Shown: positions 42,960 to 51,314 of the stretch, piece after piece
Layout: every line of letters begins with the position of its first letter
Numbering within the stretch: position 1 is the stretch's first letter
NCBI RefSeq assembly: GCF_028737315.1
Contig: NZ_JAQZAO010000005.1
Location: 62,001 to 126,000, forward strand
Length of the DNA stretch: 64,000 bases
From: Actinomycetospora lemnae
GTDB taxonomy: Bacteria > Actinomycetota > Actinomycetes > Mycobacteriales > Pseudonocardiaceae
Reading direction: 5' to 3'
Notes under the pieces: model-generated
Seen by the model: only the letters and a program-made list of their open reading frames with translations
Told to the model about the DNA's origin: nothing
Databases searched by the model: none
Translations under genes and position numbers: made by a program

Positions 42960-43823
42960 ATGTCGATCACCGAGCCGCGGACGACCGCCCGGTGGCGGCG
43001 GTCGGTGCTGGTGGTGCTCGCCGTGGGCCAGCTCGTCAGCTCCGGGCTGGCCAACCTGTTCGGCGGCGCCTTCACCACCAGCGATCGGCCCGGCGAGCCC
43101 GCGATCGTGCCCGCCGGGTGGGCGTTCTCCATCTGGGGTCTGATCATGCTGCTGAGCCTCGGGTGGGCGGTCTGGGCCGACCGCGCGGCGCCGTCCGACG
43201 ACCCGGCGGACGACACCGTGGACCGGCTGGTCACCCCGCTGCTCCTGGTCTTCGCCGGCTTCTCCGCGTGGATCGCGAGCGCCGAGGTCGAACCGGTGTG
43301 GGCCACGGTCGTGGTGTTCGTCGTCATGCTGGCCGGGCTGCTGGTCGCCTGCCGGGTCGCGCTGGCGCGGCACGACGTCGTCCGTACCTGGTCACGCACC
43401 GGCCGCTGGCTGCTCTGGACCCTGCTCGGGCTGTACACGGGGTGGAGCAGCGTCGCGATCTGGTTGAACCTCACCACCGCGCTCGTGGCGAGCGGCGCCC
43501 CGGTCACCGGCGCGATCGGCGTCGCCGGCCAGCTCGGCGTCCTGGCGGCGGCCGTCGCGACCGCGGCGACGCTGGTGCAGCGCGCGCGCCGGGTGCCGGG
43601 GCTGGCGCTCTCCGGCGCGGCTGCCGTGACCTGGGCCTTCGCCGGTGCCACCGTGGGCGCCGCCGCCGCCGGGGAGCCGCTGCTGGCCCTCGCCGCGGGC
43701 ATCGGCACGGGTCTCGTCGCGGGCCTGGCCCTCGCCCTGCTCCTCGGCGTGCGGGAGCACGCCGTCCCGCCGACGCGGACCGTGCCGTCCGCCGCCCCCG
43801 TCGAGCACGGGGTGACGTCGTGA
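42960..43823 (+). CDS. TspO/MBR-related or tryptophan-rich sensory membrane protein
   Basis: 287 aa from ATG 42960, with a very strong GGAGGAGGAG 4 nt upstream. Eight or more hydrophobic segments. The motif PAGWAFSIWGLIMLLSLGWA resembles the tryptophan-rich TspO/MBR family, but the protein is longer than the standard 160 aa and the remaining helices are generic. Under control of the divergent MarR protein; could sense or transport an aromatic or porphyrin-like ligand. Confidence 0.6.
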   Translation: MSITEPRTTARWRRSVLVVLAVGQLVSSGLANLFGGAFTTSDRPGEPAIVPAGWAFSIWGLIMLLSLGWAVWADRAAPSDDPADDTVDRLVTPLLLVFAGFSAWIASAEVEPVWATVVVFVVMLAGLLVACRVALARHDVVRTWSRTGRWLLWTLLGLYTGWSSVAIWLNLTTALVASGAPVTGAIGVAGQLGVLAAAVATAATLVQRARRVPGLALSGAAAVTWAFAGATVGAAAAGEPLLALAAGIGTGLVAGLALALLLGVREHAVPPTRTVPSAAPVEHGVTS

Positions 43824-43926
43824 GCGCGCAGCTGTTCGCCCACCTGAGCCACGACGACGCGGCGGGCGGGGAGGGGAGCGTCGGCACCCACCGGCCCGGC
43901 GAGGTGAGGTCCGGGAGCCCCCGGGT

Positions 43927-44790
43927 TCAGGCCCCGACGACGTCGGTGCGCGGGGCGCTGTCCCTCGTCGCGTCGAGCGTCGCGCGCAGGGCGTCCACCT
44001 TCGCCGTGAGGAAGGCGTGGGAGTCCGAGCCGAGCACCTGGCGCAGCTCGGTGCCGCCGGCGACGACGTTGGCGATCATCTGCTCGGCGCCCTTGACCGG
44101 GTCGCCGAGCTGGGTGCCCGGCATCTGCCGGTGGGCGGCGACCATCGCGCGGATGTCGGGGTAGGCGTCGGTGGTCTCGGCCGGCAGGGCCAGGGAGTCG
44201 CTGCTGAGGAAGTCGGTGCGGAAGTAGCCCGGCTCGACGATCGTGACCGTGATGCCGTGCTCGGCGACCTCGCCGGCCAGCGACTCCGACAGGCCCTCCA
44301 GGGCGTACTTGCCCGCGCAGTACAGCCCCCAGCCCGGCACGGAGGTCAGGCCGAGCACCGAGGAGACGTTGACGACGTGCCCGCCGCGCCGGCGGCGCAG
44401 GACCGGCAGCGCCGCGCGCAGCACGTTCCACACGCCGACGACCTGCACGTCGAGCATGTCGCGCACCGCCTCGGGGCTGGTCTCCTCCACCGCGGCGAGG
44501 AAGCCGTAGCCGGCGTTGTTGACCACGACGTCGAGCCCGGAGAAGCGCTCGGTGGTCCGGGCCACCGCCTCGTCGACCGCCCGCGGGTCGCGCAGGTCGA
44601 CCTCGAGCGCGAGCAGTCGCCCGGTGTCCGCCGAGCGGGCCGCGAGGGCCTCCGTCAGTCGCCCGGCCGACCGGGTCGTCGCCGCCACGTTCTCCCCCCG
44701 CTCGAGGAGCTGGACGACGAGCTCGAGGCCGAGCCCGCGCGAGGTGCCGGTGACGAACCAGGTGGCGGGGCGGTCGGTGGGGTAGCTCAT
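43927..44790 (-). CDS. SDR-family oxidoreductase
   Basis: 287 aa. Classical SDR: cofactor motif TGTSRGLGLE, NNAG at the fourth strand (VVVNNAGYGFLAAV), catalytic Ser in VNVSSVLGL and YCAGKYAL. Substrate unknown. Divergent from the MmyB-type regulator at 44956, a pairing seen repeatedly in actinobacteria. Confidence 0.9.
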   Translation of the reverse strand: MSYPTDRPATWFVTGTSRGLGLELVVQLLERGENVAATTRSAGRLTEALAARSADTGRLLALEVDLRDPRAVDEAVARTTERFSGLDVVVNNAGYGFLAAVEETSPEAVRDMLDVQVVGVWNVLRAALPVLRRRRGGHVVNVSSVLGLTSVPGWGLYCAGKYALEGLSESLAGEVAEHGITVTIVEPGYFRTDFLSSDSLALPAETTDAYPDIRAMVAAHRQMPGTQLGDPVKGAEQMIANVVAGGTELRQVLGSDSHAFLTAKVDALRATLDATRDSAPRTDVVGA

Positions 44791-44955
44791 GGGTGTCCTC
44801 TCGACGGTGCGGCCGGGGTGCGGCCGCCGTGGCCACCACGGTGGTCGCGCACCGGCGCGTGCGGACCGTCATCGCGTGCCCTGCGCGACCGAGGACGCCG
44901 GTACCGAGGACGCGGAGGTCCAGGCAGGACCGCCGGTGGGCGGCACACTGGGGTG

Positions 44956-45822
44956 GTGACCGGGCGGAACCAGGAGCTCGCCGACTTCCTGCGTCGCGCG
45001 CGCAGCCAGAGCGACCCGGCGCGGGCCGGGCTGCCCCCCGACGCGCGGGTCCGGCGCGTGCCGGGGCTGCGGCGCGAGGAGGTCGCGCTCCTGGCCGGCG
45101 TCTCGACCGACTACTACGCGCGGCTGGAGCAGGGGCGGCGGATCGTCCCGTCGCCGGCCGTGGTCGAGGCCCTGGGGCGGGCGCTGGACCTCGACGACGC
45201 GGGGCGGGCCCACCTCGAGGACCTCCTCGGCACGACCGGCGCGCCGAGACGCCCGCGTGCCCGCGGCGTCCAGCGGGTCCGGCCCGGGCTGCGCCAGCTG
45301 CTCGACGCCCTCGACGGCGAGCCGGCCATGATCCTCGGGCGCCGCACCGACATCCTCGCCGCCAACCGCATGGCGCGGGCGCTCTTCGCCGACTTCGAGG
45401 CGCGCCGACCCGCCGAGCGCAACTACGCGCGGTGGATGCTGCTCGACGAGGACGCCCGCGCGCTGTTCGTCGACTGGGAGGTCCAGGCCCGGGCCGCCGT
45501 CGAGAGCCTGCGCCTCGAGCTCGGCGCCGACCCGCACGACCGGGCGACGACGGAGCTGGTGGCCGCGCTGCGCGAGGCGAGCGCGGAGTTCCGCGCGTGG
45601 TGGGACGAGCACCGCGTCCACCAGCGCACCCACGGCTCGAAGCGGCTGCGCCACCCGGTCGTCGGGGACCTCACCGTCGACTTCGAGACGCTCACCCCGC
45701 CCGGCGACCCCGACAGCACGCTCTTCGTCTACACGACCGAGCCCGGCTCGCCCTCCCGGCGGGCCCTGGACCTCCTCGCCAGCTGGAGCCTCGCGCCCGG
45801 CCCGCGCGAGCCCGCGTCCTGA
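44956..45822 (+). CDS. MmyB-type helix-turn-helix regulator
   Basis: 288 aa from GTG 44956 (GTG 44953 also possible). HTH: RRVPGLRREEVALLAGVSTD, YYARLEQGRRIVPSPAVVEA. The MmyB-like ligand domain follows (PAMILGRRTDILAANRMARA, NYARWMLLDEDARALFVDWE). Paralog of the regulator at 22 kb, and likely controls the divergent SDR gene. Confidence 0.9.
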   Translation: MTGRNQELADFLRRARSQSDPARAGLPPDARVRRVPGLRREEVALLAGVSTDYYARLEQGRRIVPSPAVVEALGRALDLDDAGRAHLEDLLGTTGAPRRPRARGVQRVRPGLRQLLDALDGEPAMILGRRTDILAANRMARALFADFEARRPAERNYARWMLLDEDARALFVDWEVQARAAVESLRLELGADPHDRATTELVAALREASAEFRAWWDEHRVHQRTHGSKRLRHPVVGDLTVDFETLTPPGDPDSTLFVYTTEPGSPSRRALDLLASWSLAPGPREPAS

Positions 45823-46233
45823 TCACCGGAAGACCGCACCCCGCAGGACCAGGAAGTTGATGGCCGTCCCCAGGCCCTGGGACACGAGCCAGGCCGTCAC
45901 GGCGACCCACGGCGCGGCCACGACGGCCGGGAGCAGGGCGAGCGCGAGCCCGTGGGCGGCCACGACGACGGCGAAGGTCGTGGCGTAGAGCAGGGCGGTC
46001 CAGCCGAGCGCGCCGCGCACGCCGGCGGTGCGGAACGTCCAGCGGCGGTGGAGCACCGCCACGAGCGTCGTGCCGGCGAGGTACGAGAGGACCCGGGCGG
46101 CGAGCGCGTCCACGCCGAGTGCCACGGCCCCGAGGTACAGGCCCAGGCTCAGCGGCAGCACGACGAGCCCGGTGACGAGGAACCGCGCGACCCCGCCCAC
46201 CAGGCCGGGTCGCGACGATCCCGGCCCTGACAC
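45823..46233 (-). CDS. GtrA-family membrane protein
   Basis: 136 aa from GTG 46233. Four membrane helices, with the GtrA pattern (FLVTGLVVLPLSLGLYLGAV, RVLSYLAGTTLVAVLHRRWT, SQGLGTAINFLVLRGAVF). GtrA proteins move lipid-linked sugars across the membrane. The start lies 9 bp from the start of the divergent GT39-like gene, leaving almost no room for two promoters; both transcripts may be leaderless. Convergent with and abutting the MmyB gene. Confidence 0.85.
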   Translation of the reverse strand: MSGPGSSRPGLVGGVARFLVTGLVVLPLSLGLYLGAVALGVDALAARVLSYLAGTTLVAVLHRRWTFRTAGVRGALGWTALLYATTFAVVVAAHGLALALLPAVVAAPWVAVTAWLVSQGLGTAINFLVLRGAVFR

Positions 46234-46242
46234 GATGCGGTC

Positions 46243-47715
46243 GTGGACGACGGCCGCGCGGCGATCGACACGCCGGTCCGGCGACCGGCGACGCGCCCGT
46301 GGCTCCCGATGCGGGTCGTCGCGCTCGTGCCGCCCCTCGTGGCCCTGGTCGTGGGGGCGCTGATCCTCACCCGCGGCACCGGGCTCTGGTACGACGAGCT
46401 CTTCTCCACCGAGGTGGCGCGCCGGCCACTGGCGGAGATCCTGCGCGCGGCGTGGGAGGGCCGCGGCACCACCTGGTACCTGCGCGACATCCCGCCGTCG
46501 TACAACCTGCCCTGGTACGTCGTCGCGCACGCGGTCCTCCTGCTGCCCGGCACCGACGGCGACCTCGCGCTGCGGGTGTTCGCCCTGCTGTGCGGCGCGG
46601 CCGCGTCCGGCGTGCTGGCCGCCGCGGTGGCGCGCCTCGCCGGCGACCGGCGGGTCGGGCTGGTCGCCGGGCTGGTCACGGCCCTGAACCCGCTGGTCCT
46701 CGAGTGGAGCGTCGAGGCGCGGTCGTACGGGCTCGCGCTGCTCGCGACGGCCGGGACGGCGTACGGGCTGGCGCGCTGGCTCGACCGGGACCGTTTCGGG
46801 CTGCTGGTCTTCGGCCTCTGCGGGGCCGGTGCCGGGCTGGCGCACTGGTACGCGCTCCTGCCGGTCGCAGGGCTCGCCGTGGCCGGCATGGTGCTCGCGC
46901 CGCGGCGGGCGGTGTGGCTCGCGCTCGTCGCGCTGGTGGCCGCGGTGCCCACGCTCGGGCTGGTGGCGCTGAACCTCGGGACCGTCGCCGACCGCAACGC
47001 CGCCCTGCTCTACGACACCGCCGGTCGGCTGCCGCTGTTCGCGGCGTGGCGCTGGTCGGGCAAGAGCGTCGTGCTGGCCGTCGTCGTCACGGTGACCGCG
47101 GCCCTCGGGGTCTGGCGGGCGCCGACCCGGCTGCTCGTCGTCGTCACCGGCTGGCTGGCCCTGCCCGCCATCGGCCTGCTCCTGGCCGAGACCGAGTACC
47201 GCCCGATCTACGAGCCCCGCTACGTCCTGCCCGCGCTGCTGGGCCTCGGCGTCCTGACCGCGGCCGGCGTGGCCTGCTGGCCGTGGCGGGTCCGCGGTCG
47301 ACGTGGGGGACCGGCCGCCGTGCTCAGCGCGGTCCTCGTGGTGACCTCGCTCGTCGTCGCCGTCGGGCTGCGGCAGGCCCCGCCCCGCGAGCGCGCCGAC
47401 GAGGTCGCCGCGATGATCGCCGCCGCCCACCGCCCCGGCGACGTCGTCATGGCCGGCGACCGGCAGTCGGCGCTCGGGCTGGAGCACTACGTGCGCACCC
47501 GGCACCCGCAGATGGCCCCCGACCTGCGCGTCCCGCCGATCTACGCCGCCCCGGACGCGCCCGTGGTCTGGTACGTCCGGGTCCGGATCATCCGCGGCGA
47601 GACCGGTCCGGTCGACGGCGACCACCTGCTCGCGGCGTCGGGGCGGCGGGTCGAGGGCCAGTGGTTCCTGCGCGCGACCTGGACCTCGCTCGTCGTTCAA
47701 CGCTGGGTGCGCTGA
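46243..47715 (+). CDS. ArnT/GT39-like membrane glycosyltransferase
   Basis: 490 aa, about 10 membrane helices. The first extracytoplasmic loop carries the acidic motif GTGLWYDELFSTEVARRPL, characteristic of GT39/ArnT-like enzymes that use polyprenyl-phosphate sugars. With GtrA, GT2 and an epimerase beside it, it belongs to a surface-glycan or lipid-linked sugar cluster. Confidence 0.8.
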   Translation: MDDGRAAIDTPVRRPATRPWLPMRVVALVPPLVALVVGALILTRGTGLWYDELFSTEVARRPLAEILRAAWEGRGTTWYLRDIPPSYNLPWYVVAHAVLLLPGTDGDLALRVFALLCGAAASGVLAAAVARLAGDRRVGLVAGLVTALNPLVLEWSVEARSYGLALLATAGTAYGLARWLDRDRFGLLVFGLCGAGAGLAHWYALLPVAGLAVAGMVLAPRRAVWLALVALVAAVPTLGLVALNLGTVADRNAALLYDTAGRLPLFAAWRWSGKSVVLAVVVTVTAALGVWRAPTRLLVVVTGWLALPAIGLLLAETEYRPIYEPRYVLPALLGLGVLTAAGVACWPWRVRGRRGGPAAVLSAVLVVTSLVVAVGLRQAPPRERADEVAAMIAAAHRPGDVVMAGDRQSALGLEHYVRTRHPQMAPDLRVPPIYAAPDAPVVWYVRVRIIRGETGPVDGDHLLAASGRRVEGQWFLRATWTSLVVQRWVR

Positions 47716-48380
47716 CGGGCGCACCACCGCAGGGTCCGCAGCGACTGCCGCGCCCGCGCCCGCGAGGTCCAGGCGGAGGTCCCGACGGCGCGGGCCGCGC
47801 GGACGACGGGACGGGACGCGACGCGCAGGCCGGTCCCGGCGCGCGTCCGGGGTCCCACCGCCACGACCACGCTCGGCGCGCCCGGCGTGGCGAGGACGAC
47901 CGCGCGCGCCCGCGGACCCAGGACGAGGAACGCGCCGGCGTCGCGCGGCAGGCCCGTGAGGGCGGCGACGAGGCGGCGGTGGACCCCGCCCGTGAGGCGG
48001 CGGCCGGACGACTCGTAGGCCCCGCGGCGTCCGGCGAAGACGACGTCCCGCCCGTCGAGCCCCGCGAGCAGGGCGGGGAGGGCCTCCGGCGGGTCCTGGA
48101 GGTCGGCGTCGAGGCAGGCCCAGGCGATGGCGTCGCCCTCGTCGGCGAGGCCGCGGCGCAGGGCGGCGTGCTGCCCGACGTTGACGGCGAGCTCGCTGAC
48201 CCCGACCCGCGGGTCCCGGTCGGCGAGCGCGCGGGCGACGACCTCGCTGCCCTCCGGGCACGCGTCGACGACGAGGCGCACCCGCCACGGCTGCCCGGCG
48301 AGCGCCACGCCGACCCGGTCCACGAGCTCGGCGAGCGTCGCGGCGTTGCGGTGCACCGGGACGACGACCGCGACGGTCAC
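47697..48380 (-). CDS. Glycosyltransferase family 2 (DPM-like)
   Basis: 227 aa from GTG 48380, 4-nt overlap with the stop of the epimerase gene (GTGA). GT2 motifs: TVAVVVPVHRNAATLAELVD, DADLQDPPEALPALLAGLDG, FAGRRGAYESSGRRL. Likely loads a sugar on a polyprenyl phosphate as donor for the GT39-like enzyme. The C-terminal ~60 residues are Ala/Arg-rich and without membrane helices; the 3' ends of this gene and the convergent GT39-like gene overlap by 19 nt. Confidence 0.85.
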   Translation of the reverse strand: MTVAVVVPVHRNAATLAELVDRVGVALAGQPWRVRLVVDACPEGSEVVARALADRDPRVGVSELAVNVGQHAALRRGLADEGDAIAWACLDADLQDPPEALPALLAGLDGRDVVFAGRRGAYESSGRRLTGGVHRRLVAALTGLPRDAGAFLVLGPRARAVVLATPGAPSVVVAVGPRTRAGTGLRVASRPVVRAARAVGTSAWTSRARARQSLRTLRWCARQRTQR

Positions 48381-49243
48381 GCCGCCACCACGTGGTCGGC
48401 GCGCCACGTCCGGCGCAGGCCCTCGAGGAGGTCGACCGACGGCTCCCAGCCGAGCAGGCGCCGGGCGCGGGTGGGGTCGGCGACCCAGTGCCCGGTGTCC
48501 CAGTCGCGACCGGGGTGGGCGCCGACGTCGACGGCGATCCGTCGGCCGGTGGCGCGCTCGGCGAGGGCGACGAGCTCCTCGTTGGCGGTCTGGACGCCGC
48601 TGCCGAGGTTGAGGACGGTGCCCGGGGGGAGGTCGTCGGCGCGGGCCGCGCGCACGCAGGCCTCGACGACGTCGCCCACCCAGACCCAGTCGCGCCGCAG
48701 GCCCGGGCCGGTGAGCGGCACGCGCCGGCCGGTCGCCGCCGCGGCGAGCACGACGGGCACGAGGCGTCCGGGGTGGTCGCCGGGGCCGTAGACCTGGAAG
48801 GCGCGCAGGACGGTGGCCCGCACACCGCGCTCGGCCGCTGCGGCCAGCACCATCAGGGAGCCCGCGGCCTTGGTGCCCCCGAAGAAGCTCGCCGTGCTCA
48901 GCGGCGCGTCCTCGGTCAGGGGCCGGTCGCTCGGGGCGTACTCGGTGGACGAGCCGAGCCGCACGACCGCTCGGCACCGCGGCCCGAGCGCGTCGACCAG
49001 CCAGGGGCTCGTGTTGACGGCGGTGGTCGCGGCGCGGGCCCGGGCGTCGTGCCGGCCCCGGGCGGCGGCCAGGCTGAACACGACCTCCGGGTCCGCCGCG
49101 CGCACCGCCGCGGTGGCGGCGACGGGGTCGGTGAGGTCGACGCGGTCGCGGGTGAGGGCGGTGACCGTCCACCCGTCGGCGCGCAGGCGGGCGACGAGGT
49201 GGCGCCCGACGAACCCGCCGGCGCCGGTGACGAGCGCGTGCAC
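48377..49243 (-). CDS. NAD-dependent epimerase-like protein with Tyr-to-Phe change
   Basis: 288 aa. Rossmann motif HALVTGAGGFVGRHLVARLR; substrate motifs RLGSSTEYAPSDRPL and RDWVWVGDVVEACVRAARAD. At the position of the catalytic YxxxK the sequence is FFGGTKAAG (Phe121, Lys125), so the usual acid-base tyrosine is missing. It may act as a dehydrogenase without epimerisation, a reductase of a different type, or be inactive. Coupled with the GT2 gene. Confidence 0.75.
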   Translation of the reverse strand: MHALVTGAGGFVGRHLVARLRADGWTVTALTRDRVDLTDPVAATAAVRAADPEVVFSLAAARGRHDARARAATTAVNTSPWLVDALGPRCRAVVRLGSSTEYAPSDRPLTEDAPLSTASFFGGTKAAGSLMVLAAAAERGVRATVLRAFQVYGPGDHPGRLVPVVLAAAATGRRVPLTGPGLRRDWVWVGDVVEACVRAARADDLPPGTVLNLGSGVQTANEELVALAERATGRRIAVDVGAHPGRDWDTGHWVADPTRARRLLGWEPSVDLLEGLRRTWRADHVVAA

Positions 49244-49255
49244 CCCGGCCGCCCG

Positions 49256-50080
49256 TCAGGCCGGGACGGGCGCGGGGACCGCGACGGGCGCGCACGCCGC
49301 GACGGCGCGGGCGAACGCCGCGCGGTCCTCGGTCCGGCGGCGGGCGTCGCGGGTGCCGGCCAGGGCGAGGGCGGCGTGGATGCGCCCGATCTCGGCGGCG
49401 GGATCGCGGTCGGCGGTGTCGGCGTGGAACGAGCGCCGCAGGAACGTGAAGTCGACGCCGAGGCGGTCCATCTCGGCCATGAGCAGCGCGGACGGCACCG
49501 GGTCGCCGGCGTCGGGACGGGTCAGCCCGGCGACGCCGAACGGGTGGCCGGCCGCGGCGACGCGCGCGCGGACGTGCTCGACGGTGCCGTCCACCATGGG
49601 CTCGAACAGACCGGCCGGTCGGCCGGTGCGCGCCGCGCGGTCGATCCGCAGGTCGTTGAGCCCCACGTACACCCGCGCCAGCGGCCGGGCCACGAGGGCG
49701 TCGACCGCCTCGACAGCGTCCTGCGTCTCCACCATGGCGGCCACCCCGCACCGGCCGGCGGCGAGGTCCACGACGTGGGCGATCTCGTCGGGGCGGCGCA
49801 GCATCGGCACGAGCACCTCGTCCGCACCGAGGGCGACGGCGCGCCCGACCTCGGCGGCGGTCCACCGCCCGACCGGGTTGACCCGGCAGACGACGCGCGC
49901 CGCGGTGGCGGACCGGACCGCACGCAGGTCCCGGGGCGTGTCGTGGTTGATCTGCGTGTCCTCGCCGAGCTGGCGGCGGGCCTTGCCGCGGCGCTCCCAG
50001 TCGATCACCGCTCCGGCGGCCCCACCCCCGACCAGGCGAGCCACGTCGGGTCCGGAGGTCGAGAAGACGAACAGGTCCAC
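49256..50080 (-). CDS. HpcH/HpaI aldolase/citrate lyase-like protein
   Basis: 274 aa. TIM-barrel segments with VVCRVNPVGRWTAAEVGRAV, ALGADEVLVPMLRRPDEIAH, the metal-binding AAMVETQDAVEAVDALVARP (Glu) and VYVGLNDLRID (Asp). The family cleaves or joins pyruvate or acyl-CoA units. Last of the minus-strand set with the epimerase and GT2 genes; its own 5' end carries an imperfect DtxR-like box (50106-50122). Confidence 0.8.
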   Translation of the reverse strand: MDLFVFSTSGPDVARLVGGGAAGAVIDWERRGKARRQLGEDTQINHDTPRDLRAVRSATAARVVCRVNPVGRWTAAEVGRAVALGADEVLVPMLRRPDEIAHVVDLAAGRCGVAAMVETQDAVEAVDALVARPLARVYVGLNDLRIDRAARTGRPAGLFEPMVDGTVEHVRARVAAAGHPFGVAGLTRPDAGDPVPSALLMAEMDRLGVDFTFLRRSFHADTADRDPAAEIGRIHAALALAGTRDARRRTEDRAAFARAVAACAPVAVPAPVPA

Positions 50081-50105
50081 GGCTCTCCCCAGCTCCCGTG
50101 AGGAC

Positions 50106-50122
50106 TTAGCGAAGCCTCACCA
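50106..50122 (-). promoter_or_regulatory. Imperfect DtxR/IdeR-like box before the HpcH/HpaI gene
   Basis: TTAGCGAAGCCTCACCA follows the first half of the IdeR consensus (TTAGGTTAGGCTAACC...) in the 202-nt gap shared with the iron transporter. If functional, the aldolase and the glycan genes behind it may respond to iron. Confidence 0.35.
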
Positions 50123-50223
50123 CCATTGGCGCGATCGGCGCAACGGGTCCACAACCTGGCACAGGGAAAACGCCCGGAAACAGCCGATTTTGGGGGTGTA
50201 CGGCGGGGTTCGGCGACGGTTTG

Positions 50224-50242
50224 TTAGGTGAGGCGTGCCTAT
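50224..50242 (+). promoter_or_regulatory. DtxR/IdeR-type iron box before the ABC transporter
   Basis: TTAGGTGAGGCGTGCCTAT matches 14 of 19 positions of the IdeR/DtxR consensus and lies 41 nt before the ATG of the solute-binding protein. This fits iron-dependent repression of the transporter. Confidence 0.65.
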
Positions 50243-50282
50243 CGACCGCAGCGGTCACCACGCCCCCGAGGAGGCGTGCGTG

Positions 50283-51314
50283 ATGGTGGTGCAGGGGCGG
50301 CGGTTCGTCCGGGTCGTGCTCGCGGCGGTCGCCGGCGTGGCGCTGCTCGCCGCGGCCGCGTGCGGTGGTGCGCCGGCGCCCGAGGACCGGACGATCACCC
50401 TCTACAACGCCCAGCACGAGGACCTCGGCCGGCTCTGGGTCGACGAGTTCACCCGGCAGACCGGCATCCCGGTGCAGATCCGCAAGGGCGGGGACTTCGA
50501 GCTCGGCAACCAGCTGGTCGCCGAGGGCGCCGCGTCGCCGGCCGACGTGTTCATCACCGAGAACTCGCCGGCCATGTCGCTGGTCTCCGGCGCCGGGCTC
50601 TTCGCGCCCGTCGACCCGGCCACCCGCGCGCAGGTCCCCGCGCAGTACTCGTCGAACCGAGGTGACTGGGTCGGCATCGCCGCCCGGACCACGGTCGTCG
50701 TCTACAACCCGAGCCTGGTGCGCGCAGACCAGCTGCCCGCCTCGATCCTCGAGTTCGCCCAGCCCGCGTGGCAGGGCCGGATCGCGTTCCCGCCGGGCGG
50801 CGCCGACTTCCAGGCGATCGTCTCGGCGGTGAACGCGCTCAACGGCGACGCCGCGACCCAGCAGTGGCTCGCCGGGCTCAAGACCAACGGGCGCGTCTAC
50901 CAGAGCAACACCGCGACGATGCAGGCCGTGAACCGCGGCGAGGTCCCGGCCGGGATCATCTACCACTACTACTGGTACCAGGACCGCGCCGAGTCGGGCG
51001 CGAACAGCGCGAACACGCAGCTGCAGTTCTACACCGACGGCGACGCGGGCGGGTTCCTGTCGGTCTCCGGCGGCGGCGTCCTCGCGTCGAGCAAGCGCCC
51101 GGCCGAGGCCCAGCAGCTGCTCGCGTTCCTCGCGGGCGCTCCAGGGCAGCAGGTGCTGGCGCGGTCGGAGAACCTCGAGTACACGGTCGGCGCCGGCGTG
51201 CCCGCCAACCCCGCGCTCAAGCCGTTCTCGGAGCTGCGCCCGCCGCCCGTGGACCTCAACGCCCTCAACGGCCCGAAGATCGTGCAGATGATGCAGCAGG
51301 CCGGCTTGCTGTGA
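50283..51314 (+). CDS. Iron ABC transporter, substrate-binding lipoprotein
   Basis: 343 aa from ATG 50283 with GAGGAGG 8 nt upstream. Signal peptide and lipobox (LLAAAAC). The FbpA/SfuA-like fold shows RTITLYNAQHEDLGRLWVDE, PADVFITENSPAMSLVSGAG, and the metal-site region IIYHYYWYQDRAESGANSAN, where two tyrosines could coordinate ferric iron. It delivers iron to the permease encoded by the next gene, with which it overlaps by 4 nt. Confidence 0.9.
   Translation: MVVQGRRFVRVVLAAVAGVALLAAAACGGAPAPEDRTITLYNAQHEDLGRLWVDEFTRQTGIPVQIRKGGDFELGNQLVAEGAASPADVFITENSPAMSLVSGAGLFAPVDPATRAQVPAQYSSNRGDWVGIAARTTVVVYNPSLVRADQLPASILEFAQPAWQGRIAFPPGGADFQAIVSAVNALNGDAATQQWLAGLKTNGRVYQSNTATMQAVNRGEVPAGIIYHYYWYQDRAESGANSANTQLQFYTDGDAGGFLSVSGGGVLASSKRPAEAQQLLAFLAGAPGQQVLARSENLEYTVGAGVPANPALKPFSELRPPPVDLNALNGPKIVQMMQQAGLL

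Noticed and set aside
46234-48825. Very long minus-strand open frame of which GtrA is the end
   Set aside because: Only the final 136 residues match a family; the rest is antisense to the GT39-like gene and of biased composition.
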